Assembly: GCA_018062085.1 (NCBI GenBank)
Contig: JAGOSY010000010.1
Coordinates: 62,001 to 126,000, forward strand
Direction of reading: 5' to 3'
DNA: 64,000 bases
Source of the DNA: a bacterium
GTDB taxonomy: Bacteria > Cyanobacteriota > Vampirovibrionia > Obscuribacterales > Obscuribacteraceae
The position numbers were made by a program, and so were the translations under genes. Of this stretch, positions 33,739 through 41,822 are shown piece by piece. Positions within the stretch are counted from its first letter, which is position 1. Every line of letters starts with the position of its first letter. Below the pieces are notes generated by a model, which was not told where the DNA came from, did not search any database, and saw only the letters and a program-made list of their open reading frames with translations.

Positions 33739-34113
33739 ATGCCAAAGAAACATACTCAACTATCAGAAACGAGAGAGACTCTTCCACGAGAGGCTTTAGA
33801 AATTGTGGCAGCGCGATTTCGAGCAATGGGAGATGCAACGAGGCTGGAGCTGCTGCAGTTGTTAATGGAAGATGAGAAGTCTGTCCAAGAGTTGTGCGGC
33901 CTGACCGGAATGAGCCAGGCAAACATCAGCAAGCACTTAAGCATCTTAGCCGACCAGGGTATTCTAAATCGCCGCAAACAAGGTTTGTTTGTCTTTTACT
34001 CAGTGGCCGACACCAGCATTTACCAGCTCTGTGATCTTGTATGCGGCGCACTAGCCGAACGCTTCAGCAAAGTGCAAAAACACTTCGAACACAAGCCGTC
34101 TCTAACTTCTTAG
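33739..34113 (+). CDS. ArsR-family transcriptional regulator
   Basis: A 124-residue winged-helix repressor. ALEIVAARFRAMGDATRLELLQLL is helix 1-2, MSQANISKHLSILADQGIL is the recognition region (about 58-76) and the wing is NRRKQGLFVFYSV. Cysteines are in VQELCGLTG and in the C-terminal helix, YQLCDLVCGAL. A C-terminal-helix cysteine aligns roughly with one of the two redox cysteines of BigR/SqrR persulfide sensors; the other BigR cysteine is not present at its usual place, so persulfide sensing is a proposal only. It is divergent from the sulfur operon it probably represses. ATG 33739. Its stop overlaps the convergent gene in TTAG. Confidence 0.87.
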   Translation: MPKKHTQLSETRETLPREALEIVAARFRAMGDATRLELLQLLMEDEKSVQELCGLTGMSQANISKHLSILADQGILNRRKQGLFVFYSVADTSIYQLCDLVCGALAERFSKVQKHFEHKPSLTS

Positions 34114-34700
34114 GCAAATTTCGCCACAACCCGCCCCAACTGGAAGCGGACGATAACCGCCACGCCGACGCCGGTGATCAATATGTAGACAGGGAAAGCA
34201 TAGCTCGCGAAAGTCCAATCAGTGATAGTCAAAAGAGTGATACCAGCACTGATGGCACTTGCTAGATATGGCGCATAGTGTTCAGACAGCGGCTCTTTCC
34301 ACGATTTGATCAATGTTGGCAGGCCAGCTAGGCCGTCGGCCAATAGAGAGAAAGCAATAGCGACATCACCGTGACCAGAAACCTTCCAGGCCACTAGAGC
34401 AGCAATAGAGAGTATTCCGCAGGCCCAGTCAAGCTTCGACATTTGCCAATACGATTGCTTGTTGAGAAAAGAGGCGATAAAGACTAGCAGCGGCCCAAAG
34501 CCAATCATAAAGGTCATCAAAGATTGCAAACCCACACCTTCTTGCAATTCGGCAAAGAAGGCAATCATCGGGATAATCATCCACAAAAGCCAAGTAACAC
34601 GATTAGGCTTGGTCTCGCCCTTGAATGTCTTGTAGGCGTAGACTGCAGAGCCAACAATGTTAAAGAGAGAGGCAAAAATAACAAAACGGGGGTCGAGCAC
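34110..34700 (-). CDS. Polytopic membrane protein, PQ-loop-like
   Basis: 196 residues with about seven hydrophobic segments. AYKTFKGETKPNRVTWLLW near residue 22-40 resembles the first PQ-loop (Y-x-x-x-x-x-x-P-x-x-x-x-W) seen in SWEET/semiSWEET-like and related small transporters, and a second weaker copy may be LAGLPTLIKSWKEP near 125-138. That would suggest a small-molecule transporter, but the similarity is limited to the loops and I give it as tentative. ATG at 34698-34700. It shares the bases TTAG (34110-34113) with the convergent ArsR gene, where both stop codons overlap. Confidence 0.6.
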   Translation of the reverse strand: MLDPRFVIFASLFNIVGSAVYAYKTFKGETKPNRVTWLLWMIIPMIAFFAELQEGVGLQSLMTFMIGFGPLLVFIASFLNKQSYWQMSKLDWACGILSIAALVAWKVSGHGDVAIAFSLLADGLAGLPTLIKSWKEPLSEHYAPYLASAISAGITLLTITDWTFASYAFPVYILITGVGVAVIVRFQLGRVVAKFA

Positions 34701-34794
34701 GGGATTCCAAAGACCTACAAAACTGAATCTAATCTAGTGGATAATACTCAACGATTGCACCCAATTCGTCAACAGAAGCGCGCTAATAAAACCA

Positions 34795-35652
34795 ATGAGA
34801 AAACTTGTAGCTCCTCTACTCACATTGACACTCCTATACTTGCTGCCGCCCTCCGGCCAAGCGCAGCATAACTTTGGAAACAACAATTTACGCGTTGCAG
34901 AATCAAAAGACGGGCAACGCTTTGCCTTGTGGCTGATGCCGCGCCAAGTACTGGACGCGACAGTGACGATTACTGGCAATCTCGACAATATGCAGAGCAC
35001 CCCTGCCCTCCCTTGCACTTTTGACATAAGCGAACAGAAATTTCCAGCAACAAAAGCGACTGCCCTTGTCTACGGCCAACCGCGCTCTACATCAGCACCT
35101 TACCACTATGATTGGAAATACAACTGGCGCATTGGCGTTCGCGGCGGAAGAGCCGATGGCACTGTCTATGCCCTACCATTTCAAAAGGGCACAAGTCACG
35201 TCGTCGCTCAAAGCTACGGTGGTACTTTTAGTCACTTTGCTGGCACCGAAAAAGAATTCGCTGTCGATTTCAGAATGCCGATAGGAACGACTGTTCGTGC
35301 GGCTCGAGCAGGGCAGGTGATTGCTATAAAGATTGACTCAAACAGCGGAGGCATGGACCAAAAGCAATTCGAATATGCCGGCAACTATGTCATGATTCGC
35401 CATTCTGACGGCACCTACGCGAGCTACCTGCACCTCAAACAAAACGGGTCTCTCGTTCGCCTCGGTCAGATGGTCAGCGCCGGAGATGCTATTGCTCTAT
35501 CTGGCAACACCGGCATGAGCCAAGGGCCACATCTACACTTCGAAGTATTCATCCCGATTGACGGCAAATCCATAAAGACAATTCCGGTGCGCTTTCAAAC
35601 AGCAACCGGTGTGCTAGATCGCCTCGTCAAAGGCACTACGTATACCAATTAG
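34795..35652 (+). CDS. M23/LytM-family peptidase, secreted
   Basis: 285 residues with a signal peptide (LVAPLLTLTLLYLLPPSGQA). The N-terminal 130 residues form a beta-rich domain of its own. The C-terminal LytM domain has FAVDFRMPIGTTVRAARAG (about 158-176) with the first metal Asp, an upstream His in YGGTFSHFAG, and the H-x-H of GMSQGPHLHFEVF near the end. Such enzymes cut peptidoglycan cross-bridges or, when degenerate, regulate amidases. The ligands look complete. ATG start. It faces the Glf-like gene convergently. Confidence 0.82.
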   Translation: MRKLVAPLLTLTLLYLLPPSGQAQHNFGNNNLRVAESKDGQRFALWLMPRQVLDATVTITGNLDNMQSTPALPCTFDISEQKFPATKATALVYGQPRSTSAPYHYDWKYNWRIGVRGGRADGTVYALPFQKGTSHVVAQSYGGTFSHFAGTEKEFAVDFRMPIGTTVRAARAGQVIAIKIDSNSGGMDQKQFEYAGNYVMIRHSDGTYASYLHLKQNGSLVRLGQMVSAGDAIALSGNTGMSQGPHLHFEVFIPIDGKSIKTIPVRFQTATGVLDRLVKGTTYTN

Positions 35653-35680
35653 ACGCGAATGCAAACTCGTGGCCTCAAGC

Positions 35681-37258
35681 CTAGCTCTTCTTCTCTTCGT
35701 GATATTCCATTTCGGTATTCACATCCCAAATGTTAGTTTTGGTTTTGATACCGTCCACGATATTATCCACTGCCACCATAGCAGTAAGCATTGAGTGGTC
35801 TTGGTTGTTGTACTTGTGCATGCCGTTGCGGCCGACCAAGAAAAGATTCTCGAAAGTATCAATATACTTGGTCAAATCGTCAAAGCGATCGTATGAGCCA
35901 AAGTAGCCTGGATAGGTCTTCGGCATGCGAATCACCATCGAGTCAAGCACATCAGCCTTGTCGATGATACCAATCTTGTCTAATTCATCTGCACCAAGTT
36001 GTTTTAGTTTTTCGTCTGGCCAAGTCCAGATTTCATCAGTTTCATTGCAGAAGTATTCTAGCCCCAGCCAAACTTTGGTAGGGTCTGCCACCATGTAGTT
36101 GCCCCAGTTGTTGTAAATCTGCAAGCGGCCGATCAGTACATCATTCTCTTGCACATAAATCCAATTGTCGGCAATTAGCTTTTTACCAGTTGGTGAGTCT
36201 TCATAGACTTTGAGTTTGTTAACAAGCATGCCAACTTCGATAAAGTCGCGATAGATAAGCCCTTCGGCAATTTCTTTAGCATCTTTTGGCACTGGCGCAT
36301 CGAGCTTGGCCACTAGCTCTTTTACTGGAATAGTTGAGAAGAAATAATCGCCTTTTACTATCTCGGTTGCACCGGTAACACTATTTTTGATTTCTACAGC
36401 AGTGATTTGATTGCCTTCGGTAATGAAGCGCACAACTTCGGAATCTTTGCGAATCTCACCGCCCTTAGCAAGCACGCGATCGGCTACTTCTTGCCACATA
36501 GAGCCAGTGCCCTTTTTCGGGTACATGAACTGTTCGACTAGTGAAGTTTCAGTCTGCTTCTGGCGCAAGTCTGTGACAGAGCCAAGCATTTTCTTAGCGG
36601 CGTGCGTTACAACTTTGACGATTGACAGACCCTTAACTCGCTGAGCGCCCCAATCGGCACTAATTTTAGAGCAAGCGATACCCCAAACTTTCTCTGTATA
36701 GTCTTTGAAGAAAGTGAGATAAAGTTCGCGACCAAAGCGGTTGGTGAAAAACTCTTCTAGGTTAGATTCGGGCTTAATTGGCATCGCCATAGCCTTCATG
36801 TAGCTAAGACCAATGCGTATGGTGCGAGCCATGCCGAGGTTAGTGAAAGTAACAAGCTTGAGGCTAATTGGGTAGTCAAAGAACTTGCGCAAGTAATAAA
36901 TGCGTGTCTGCCTTTGCAGAGTGATCAAAACATTTTCTACATCATCTGGAGCTGGGCCATCGGGGCTCACAGGAATGGTTCGCTTCTGATTGTGGTAGCT
37001 AATTTCCACTTCCTGCCCAGGCAGACCCTGCACAGGCATCATGGTCATCCACCAATCCATCACTCGATCTGATTTAGAGAAGAAGCGATGTGGTCCGATA
37101 TCTAAACGATTTCCCTTATATTCGATTGTGCGTGAAAGACCGCCAATCACATCACATTTTTCAATGATGATTGGTTTAACATCGCTCCGTTGTAGAAGCT
37201 CATAGGCAGCAGTCAAACCAGCGGGACCTGCACCAACTATGATGGCAACTCGGGACAT
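35681..37258 (-). CDS. FAD-dependent oxidoreductase, UDP-galactopyranose-mutase/Glf-like
   Basis: 525 residues. The FAD motif is [15 protein letters not shown] (8-22) followed by [19 protein letters not shown] and [12 protein letters not shown], the signature of the Glf-like and protoporphyrinogen-oxidase-like amine oxidase fold. The C-terminus has [19 protein letters not shown], which closes over the flavin. Proteins of this length in polysaccharide gene sets are often annotated as Glf-related; true UDP-galactopyranose mutases are shorter (about 370-390), so another substrate is possible. ATG start. It appears to be a single-gene unit, and the next minus-strand gene upstream is the WD40 protein's neighbourhood. 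Confidence 0.83.
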   Translation of the reverse strand: MSRVAIIVGAGPAGLTAAYELLQRSDVKPIIIEKCDVIGGLSRTIEYKGNRLDIGPHRFFSKSDRVMDWWMTMMPVQGLPGQEVEISYHNQKRTIPVSPDGPAPDDVENVLITLQRQTRIYYLRKFFDYPISLKLVTFTNLGMARTIRIGLSYMKAMAMPIKPESNLEEFFTNRFGRELYLTFFKDYTEKVWGIACSKISADWGAQRVKGLSIVKVVTHAAKKMLGSVTDLRQKQTETSLVEQFMYPKKGTGSMWQEVADRVLAKGGEIRKDSEVVRFITEGNQITAVEIKNSVTGATEIVKGDYFFSTIPVKELVAKLDAPVPKDAKEIAEGLIYRDFIEVGMLVNKLKVYEDSPTGKKLIADNWIYVQENDVLIGRLQIYNNWGNYMVADPTKVWLGLEYFCNETDEIWTWPDEKLKQLGADELDKIGIIDKADVLDSMVIRMPKTYPGYFGSYDRFDDLTKYIDTFENLFLVGRNGMHKYNNQDHSMLTAMVAVDNIVDGIKTKTNIWDVNTEMEYHEEKKS

Positions 37259-37355
37259 TGCGATGGAATCCTTTACTAAGAGTGATTAAATGAAGATTAC
37301 TACATTAAAAGGCAAATTATCTCTTGAAAGCCCAAGTGAAGCATCTAATCTTCAT

Positions 37356-38894
37356 CTATTCGATTAGTTTCCAATAGCGCAAAGAATAATCGTTACTGCC
37401 TGTTATGGCATTCTCGCCGCTAGGGGTAAAGGCCAGGCCGAACATGCCATAGGCGTTCAAAGTAAAGGAACAGGTCTCAGTGCCCTGCTCGACGTCCCAA
37501 ACACGGAAGGTTTTATCAAGGCTACCACTGGCCACTTTGCTATCCGACTTAATGAAGCGGGCGTTACAGACCCAATCACCGTGGCCAATAAACTGCTTGA
37601 GCTCACTGCCGCTGCCGACATCCCAGGTCCTAATAGTGAGGTCGCGGCTGGCAGTCAAAAGCTTGCTGCCATCGGCCGAGAAGCCCACGACAGTGACGTC
37701 ACCTCGGTGCCCGGTGAAACGGCGAATAACAGAACCATCACGCACACGCCAAAGTGTCACGACTTTGTCGCTACCACCGCAAGCAACTTGTTCACCGTCA
37801 GGGCTAAAGGCGACACAGCGCATGGTTCCCTGACCTTGGCACTCTTGTAATTGAGTACCGTTGAGCACATCCCAGATGCGCATAGTGCCGTCGTAGCCGC
37901 AAGAGGCAGCTTTATTACCAGAAGGTGAATAGGTGCAGGCCAATACAATATTGCCGTGGCCCACTAACTTCTTCAGTTGGGCACCTGAGTCGAGATCCCA
38001 AATACGCACGGATGAATCACCGCTGGCAGAGATTGCCGTGTTACTGCTGGGCGAGAAGGCCACTGAGTTGACATTGTCTTCGTGGCCGTCAAATCGCTTC
38101 AGCTCTTTACCAGCGTTCAAATCCCACAGGCGCACAGAGTCGTCATCACTACCAGACAAAGCCCGGTTGCCATCGGCCGAGATGGCCAAGCCCTTAGTCC
38201 AGCTGATGTGGCCAGTCATCTTCAGCAGCTCTTCGGCTTTCTTTACTCGGCCGCCTGATTTAAGCTCACCGGCTATGCCGCGCACTGAGGCTATTTGAGT
38301 AGGGGAAGATTCTGATGCACTACCGGCTTTGGCCGCTTCTCGAACATTCTGGCTAGGTTCGGAATTAGATTGTGATTTAGTTTCCGACGATGTCTCAACC
38401 TTTGAGCCAGTGCGCGAAAGTGATTTAGCCTCTTCACTCTCTCTAACTTGGGCTTTACTTACTTGTTCAGGCTTGGCTTGTTCAGCCTGCGGCGGAATCT
38501 CGCCAGCCGTTTGTGAAGGATCGCCAGAAGCAGTCTCCGAGCCCTTATCGCTTGAGCCTAGGGCCTCCAGGCGAGCGGCGATGGCATCAGCCTTAGATGA
38601 GTTCCCCAATGCCAGATAAACCTTGCGCAAAAGAGTCAAGCTGGTCTTCAGCTCCTCACTCTGAGGGGCAATTTTCTCAGCCTCTTTAACAGCATTAAGC
38701 AGGCTCTGTTCGGCTTTCTCATAGTCGTGTTCGTCAAAGAATTTGATACCACTTTCGTTGAATGCTCGCCATATAATTTCTTCGGCTTGAGCCGGCAAGA
38801 AAGTATTGAATGAAAGTGCCATCGCCGCCACGGCCAACAGCTTGCAAGAGAAACGCTTAGATGCTCGCCTTGCCGAATTCAGTTGCTCTGTCAC
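37356..38894 (-). CDS. Secreted TPR-WD40 repeat protein
   Basis: 512 residues. A basic start and hydrophobic segment (LLAVAAMALSFNTFLPAQAEE) form a signal peptide. Residues 42-110 are TPR-like helices, 110-200 a Ser/Glu-rich linker, and 225-512 seven WD40 repeats (RLWDLNAGKEL, RIWDLDSGAQL, RIWDVLNGTQL, TLWRVRDGSVI, RTWDVGSGSEL, RVWDVEQGTET, RYWKLIE), enough for a closed seven-blade propeller. It should be a protein-binding scaffold outside the cytoplasm. The GTG start overlaps the stop of the caspase-like gene by 4 bases (GTGA), so both proteins are made from one message, probably in fixed ratio. Confidence 0.85.
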   Translation of the reverse strand: MTEQLNSARRASKRFSCKLLAVAAMALSFNTFLPAQAEEIIWRAFNESGIKFFDEHDYEKAEQSLLNAVKEAEKIAPQSEELKTSLTLLRKVYLALGNSSKADAIAARLEALGSSDKGSETASGDPSQTAGEIPPQAEQAKPEQVSKAQVRESEEAKSLSRTGSKVETSSETKSQSNSEPSQNVREAAKAGSASESSPTQIASVRGIAGELKSGGRVKKAEELLKMTGHISWTKGLAISADGNRALSGSDDDSVRLWDLNAGKELKRFDGHEDNVNSVAFSPSSNTAISASGDSSVRIWDLDSGAQLKKLVGHGNIVLACTYSPSGNKAASCGYDGTMRIWDVLNGTQLQECQGQGTMRCVAFSPDGEQVACGGSDKVVTLWRVRDGSVIRRFTGHRGDVTVVGFSADGSKLLTASRDLTIRTWDVGSGSELKQFIGHGDWVCNARFIKSDSKVASGSLDKTFRVWDVEQGTETCSFTLNAYGMFGLAFTPSGENAITGSNDYSLRYWKLIE

Positions 38895-41635
38895 TTACGA
38901 CTTGCTCCTTTGTGTCTACGTCCATAACTTGAATGAGCTGGTGTCTTGCCCTGGCCACCGCCAGTTTTACCAGCACCAAATTTACCACTACTAGCGGTAC
39001 CATCTTTGCTTTGCCCGTCAACGGCATCAGGCAGCTCAATTGGCCCCAAACCAGGAGACGGAGCCGCTGGTTTAACACCAAGAATTAAATCACTGCCGCG
39101 CCATTTACTGCGCATAACTGGCGTTTGCAACAAACCTCTATCGCGCAACACTTCGCGCTGCACTTCCGCTTCCATATAGCTATATGCATCGCCAAGCTTA
39201 GTCATAGAGCCATTTTTACGAAAGCCATCTATAAGATAGCGAGTAAAGACGCTGCCCTCATAGCGCTGCGATTCCCATGAACGCTGATCTGGTTTGCTCG
39301 AAGAAATAACTAGCTGACCTGTACCTTGCACAATGGGGTCGACATCAACGTTACCTGGCCTGACAATGGCTTTGCCGCTAGACGGGGCTGTAACGCCACT
39401 ATGGCAGGCGTCAAGCACGAGCATCACTCTGTCGCTATGAACCCGCGCTTTGATAATGCGAGCTAAATCTTGCATAGCTATACCAGTGGCGTAAAGATCA
39501 GATGGATCGGTATCGTGGGCCACCAAGTAGTTGACGCCACCGATATCTAAGCTAGACGGGCTGCCGTGGGTAGAAAAATAGATCACAACCAAATCATCTT
39601 TCTCAGCCACCCGAGGCAACCATTTGCTTCCCAGCAGTGAAAGAATATTAGCCCTAGTTGCAGCTTCGTTGGTAAGAACCTGCACATGATCAGGAGCAAA
39701 ATTTCTTTCTTTGATCAAAAAGTCGCTGAAATCTTGAGCATCTTTGGCAGCGTAGCGAAGATTGATTTTAGGGTCTTTGAACCTGCCCGTGCCAATGATT
39801 AAGGCCCACTTATCGCGAATCGGGCGATTAATTTCGACTTGCGAATTGTCTACGGACTCAGAGCTTGCACTAGTAGAACCAGAACCATTACTAACGTCTG
39901 AACCGCCAGAGGCAGCCTTGCGCACGAGATCTTCTTGGCGATCATACTTGCGTTTTTGCTTGTAGGCTTCTACCGCTTGCTCAGCACGCTTCGATATTTC
40001 AGTAGGCAGTGCATGTTCACTCCAGCCGTGAGCGGCGCGTAGCATACGAGTATCAGAGAATATCGAGCCTGCTTCCTCAAGCTTTGAGCCAAGCATAAAT
40101 TGCTTAGCACATTGCTCAAGAGAAAACACTGCATATTTCTGGTTGCCATCACCTGACTGACTAAGCTTGGTCAAGGCTGTTCTGAATAGCGCCTCGGCTT
40201 CTACCAAGGAATGTTTCTTCAAATAAATATGACCGAGAAGAAGCAAGCTGTTGGCACTATTACTAGATCCGCGTTTGCCCTGGTCAAGCTTAATTGACTG
40301 CCTTACTAGTTTTTCAGCCGAATTATAATCACCAACCGCTAAATCAAACAAAGCCAAACGACTGTAGTTAGCGGCTTGCTCGATAGCACCACTAGAATTA
40401 GTGCCATTTGCTGCACCAGACTCAATCTTCGCGGCCAAGTCTTTGCGTTTGTTTTCCATAAGAGCCGGGTTGAGCTTGCTCGCTTCAGTGAGGTCGTCGG
40501 CAGCCCCACCAACGTCTCCCAAAGCAAGTAAAGTCATGGCCCTTGAGTAAAGGCCCTCGGCATTTCTAGTAATGAGCAGGGCTTTGTCAAGATCAGCCTT
40601 GCTATCTTCATAGCTGCCTTGAGCCGCTTTTATTGTGGCACGATCAACCAAGGCGCTCTGAATTCGAGGATTGATCTTGAGAGCAGCATCAAGATGGCCA
40701 AGAGCTGCTGCACTATCACCTTTAACAAGCTGGACATGACCCAGCCTAGATTGAGCCATGGCATTTTCTGGCAGCAGGCGAACGCCATTTTCTAAATCAC
40801 TCAAAGCTTTCTCTAACTGAGAAAGCTGATAATAAGCCATACCTCTATAGACATAATCTAAGCCCTTCTTCTGAGAACGAGCAAGATTTTTTGAATAATA
40901 AGCAATTGCTTGATTAAACTGATCGGTAGCGCCCTTGGTGTCACCTTTAAGCTTTAGAGCTTCGCCCCACTCATAGTGCACGTCAAACTCTTTGCTGCCC
41001 CCTTTCTTGAGAATATACTCGTAGTCAGCAATAGCATCGTTGTAGGCATTGATTTGCAATTTGCACTCAGCTCTTTCTCGGCGAACAGGAAGAGAGCTGG
41101 TATTAAATTTTAAATACTGATCGAAGTCTTTGCTAGCTCCAGCAAAATCGCCATTCTCTTTCAACGCCTGGGCCCGCAGAAGCAGTGCCCGGCTATCTTT
41201 CGGGTCAAGGCGCAAGACTTCACCATAGTCACGCACGGCTGCATCCTTATCGCCAAGCCGAGCGAGAAGCTCTCCTCGCTGCAGATAAATTTCAACTACA
41301 TTAGGATTGGCCTTGATTGCTTGCTCGTAGTCAGCCAGCGCGCCGTCATTGTCTTTCAGCTCGCTGCGAGCCGCCGCACGACTGAGATAAGCCTCGTAGA
41401 CCCCAGGGTGGTCTTTGAGTACCTTGGTAAAAGTGGCAACCGCGTTCTCGTAGTCTTTTTTCTTTAGACTGCGCTGACCTTTTTCGAGCAGCTTGGCATA
41501 AGGGGGCTCAGAGGCAAGAGCCGCTGGCGTGACAGTAAGACTAATGGCAGGAATCACCACTAAAGCTAAGCTGAGAGCAAGGCTACGAGTAAGCGTGTGA
41601 GCAAAACGTGGAAAAATTTTCACTGTCATCTCCAT
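38891..41635 (-). CDS. Secreted TPR protein with caspase-like (peptidase C14) domain
   Basis: About 914 residues from ATG 41635 (ATG 41629 is equally possible; the open frame runs further back to 41977 but that part lies across the divergent kinase gene). A signal peptide (about 10-40, LALSLALVVIPAISL) is followed by some ten TPR units (45-400), a second TPR block (about 425-540), a Ser-rich linker and a caspase-like domain. The catalytic dyad is visible: His690 in YFSTHGSP and Cys744 in LVLDACHSG. The final 70 residues are Gly/Ser/Lys-rich. It resembles metacaspase-like orthocaspases fused to TPRs. The downstream WD40 gene is translationally coupled. Confidence 0.85.
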   Translation of the reverse strand: MEMTVKIFPRFAHTLTRSLALSLALVVIPAISLTVTPAALASEPPYAKLLEKGQRSLKKKDYENAVATFTKVLKDHPGVYEAYLSRAAARSELKDNDGALADYEQAIKANPNVVEIYLQRGELLARLGDKDAAVRDYGEVLRLDPKDSRALLLRAQALKENGDFAGASKDFDQYLKFNTSSLPVRRERAECKLQINAYNDAIADYEYILKKGGSKEFDVHYEWGEALKLKGDTKGATDQFNQAIAYYSKNLARSQKKGLDYVYRGMAYYQLSQLEKALSDLENGVRLLPENAMAQSRLGHVQLVKGDSAAALGHLDAALKINPRIQSALVDRATIKAAQGSYEDSKADLDKALLITRNAEGLYSRAMTLLALGDVGGAADDLTEASKLNPALMENKRKDLAAKIESGAANGTNSSGAIEQAANYSRLALFDLAVGDYNSAEKLVRQSIKLDQGKRGSSNSANSLLLLGHIYLKKHSLVEAEALFRTALTKLSQSGDGNQKYAVFSLEQCAKQFMLGSKLEEAGSIFSDTRMLRAAHGWSEHALPTEISKRAEQAVEAYKQKRKYDRQEDLVRKAASGGSDVSNGSGSTSASSESVDNSQVEINRPIRDKWALIIGTGRFKDPKINLRYAAKDAQDFSDFLIKERNFAPDHVQVLTNEAATRANILSLLGSKWLPRVAEKDDLVVIYFSTHGSPSSLDIGGVNYLVAHDTDPSDLYATGIAMQDLARIIKARVHSDRVMLVLDACHSGVTAPSSGKAIVRPGNVDVDPIVQGTGQLVISSSKPDQRSWESQRYEGSVFTRYLIDGFRKNGSMTKLGDAYSYMEAEVQREVLRDRGLLQTPVMRSKWRGSDLILGVKPAAPSPGLGPIELPDAVDGQSKDGTASSGKFGAGKTGGGQGKTPAHSSYGRRHKGASRK

Positions 41636-41822
41636 TGCCAGAAAGCCGCTGCTTTTGCGAAACACTACTTTAACATCTATAGATAAACTATTTAGGAAGA
41701 AGCCCTTCAAGGAAGATAAGTGCTCATCGGGGGACCAGATTGACGCTCTAAACCGAAGCCTGGCTAGATCTCGGTCAAAATGGGCAAATAAGTAGTTCAG
41801 GCTTACCAAGGACCAATTTAAT

